The position numbers and the translations under genes were made by a program. Positions 63,954 to 64,000 of a stretch of 64,000 bases of DNA are shown one piece after another; position 1 is the first letter of the stretch, and the number at the start of each line of letters is the position of its first letter. This DNA is from Salegentibacter tibetensis (lineage in GTDB: Bacteria; Bacteroidota; Bacteroidia; Flavobacteriales; Flavobacteriaceae). The notes beneath the pieces are model-generated. The model had not been told where the DNA came from. It made no database searches and saw only the letters and a program-made list of their open reading frames with translations. The DNA lies in contig NZ_JAIQZA010000018.1 of assembly GCF_020164485.1 (NCBI RefSeq), positions 21,820 to 85,819 of the forward strand, read 5' to 3'.

Positions 63954-64000
63954 ATGAAAGCAATTGACTACGAGCAGGTTATTTCCGTGGGATGCGGAAT
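63954..64000 (+). CDS. Start of a possible IS110-type transposase (cut by the window)
   Basis: Only 15 codons are visible (MKAIDYEQVISVGCG). The end resembles the beginning of IS110-family transposases, which continue GIDVHKK around the first catalytic Asp. The frame is open to the window edge. Identification rests on this short motif and is tentative. If correct, the insertion lies between the palindromic promoter and the gene that it once controlled. Confidence 0.35.
   Translation, partial: MKAIDYEQVISVGCG

Overview
The window is a chromosomal segment of a marine-type Flavobacteriaceae bacterium (Bacteroidota; a Gramella, Salegentibacter or Zunongwangia-like genome is my guess). The signs are low GC, TAnnTTTG -7 promoter motifs, TonB-type outer-membrane barrels, a DUF3276/PUR-family protein, a one-piece tmRNA with an ALAA-ending tag, LytS/LytTR signalling, and secreted or lipoprotein enzymes typical of that group. 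The first gene is cut at its 5' end and the last at its 3' end by the window.

1-31 kb looks like ordinary core genome. It holds a half-ABC exporter, a PUR protein, an M14 peptidase, peroxiredoxins, a cyclophilin-FKBP fusion, an amidohydrolase, a PiT-like permease, a TPR + outer-membrane barrel pair, ftsE, typA and kdsA. An osmolyte operon follows (porin, BCCT carrier, universal stress protein). A small regulon is built around a winged-helix repressor with two near-identical palindromic operators. The section ends with an MpaB-like oxygenase, an AlaDH/saccharopine-dehydrogenase-like enzyme and ssrA. Two terminators here carry a REP-like element inside their hairpin loop.

31-45 kb, immediately downstream of ssrA, looks like an integration hot spot. 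It starts with gene debris: a chimeric phosphotriesterase/dehydrogenase fragment, a DUF4468-like remnant and a truncated nitrilase. Among and after these lie intact genes: a DUF6503-like lipoprotein, an SDR with an AraC regulator, a cupin, and an MscS / soluble MgtE-domain protein / MgtE operon. Near-identical 24-bp direct repeats lie at 31.06 and 39.54 kb. Next comes a LytS-LytTR two-component operon whose third gene is a paralogous kinase without the phospho-acceptor His. It faces a divergent outer-membrane receptor gene.

45.5-57.7 kb is the most unusual part. Most genes lie on the minus strand as one- or two-gene units, many separated by ~110-150-bp imperfect inverted repeats of one family. 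Gene ends and starts sit where they would in integron gene cassettes, but no integrase is in the window. I read it as an integrase-less cassette array (CALIN-like). Cargo: a phosphotriesterase-like lipoprotein, a PhzF protein, a gamma-family PLP enzyme with an M20 hydrolase, an amidohydrolase and several unknown lipoproteins. Diverged pieces of its left end recur at 31 and 36 kb.

57.8-64 kb holds a Zn-ribbon protein, a secreted protein with an internal duplication, two copies of a tRNA-3'-end-like sequence beside a terminator, a PQQ sugar-dehydrogenase-like lipoprotein, a perfect 36-bp operator-like palindrome, and the start of a possible IS110-type transposase. Manually read coordinates of short sites may be off by a base or two.
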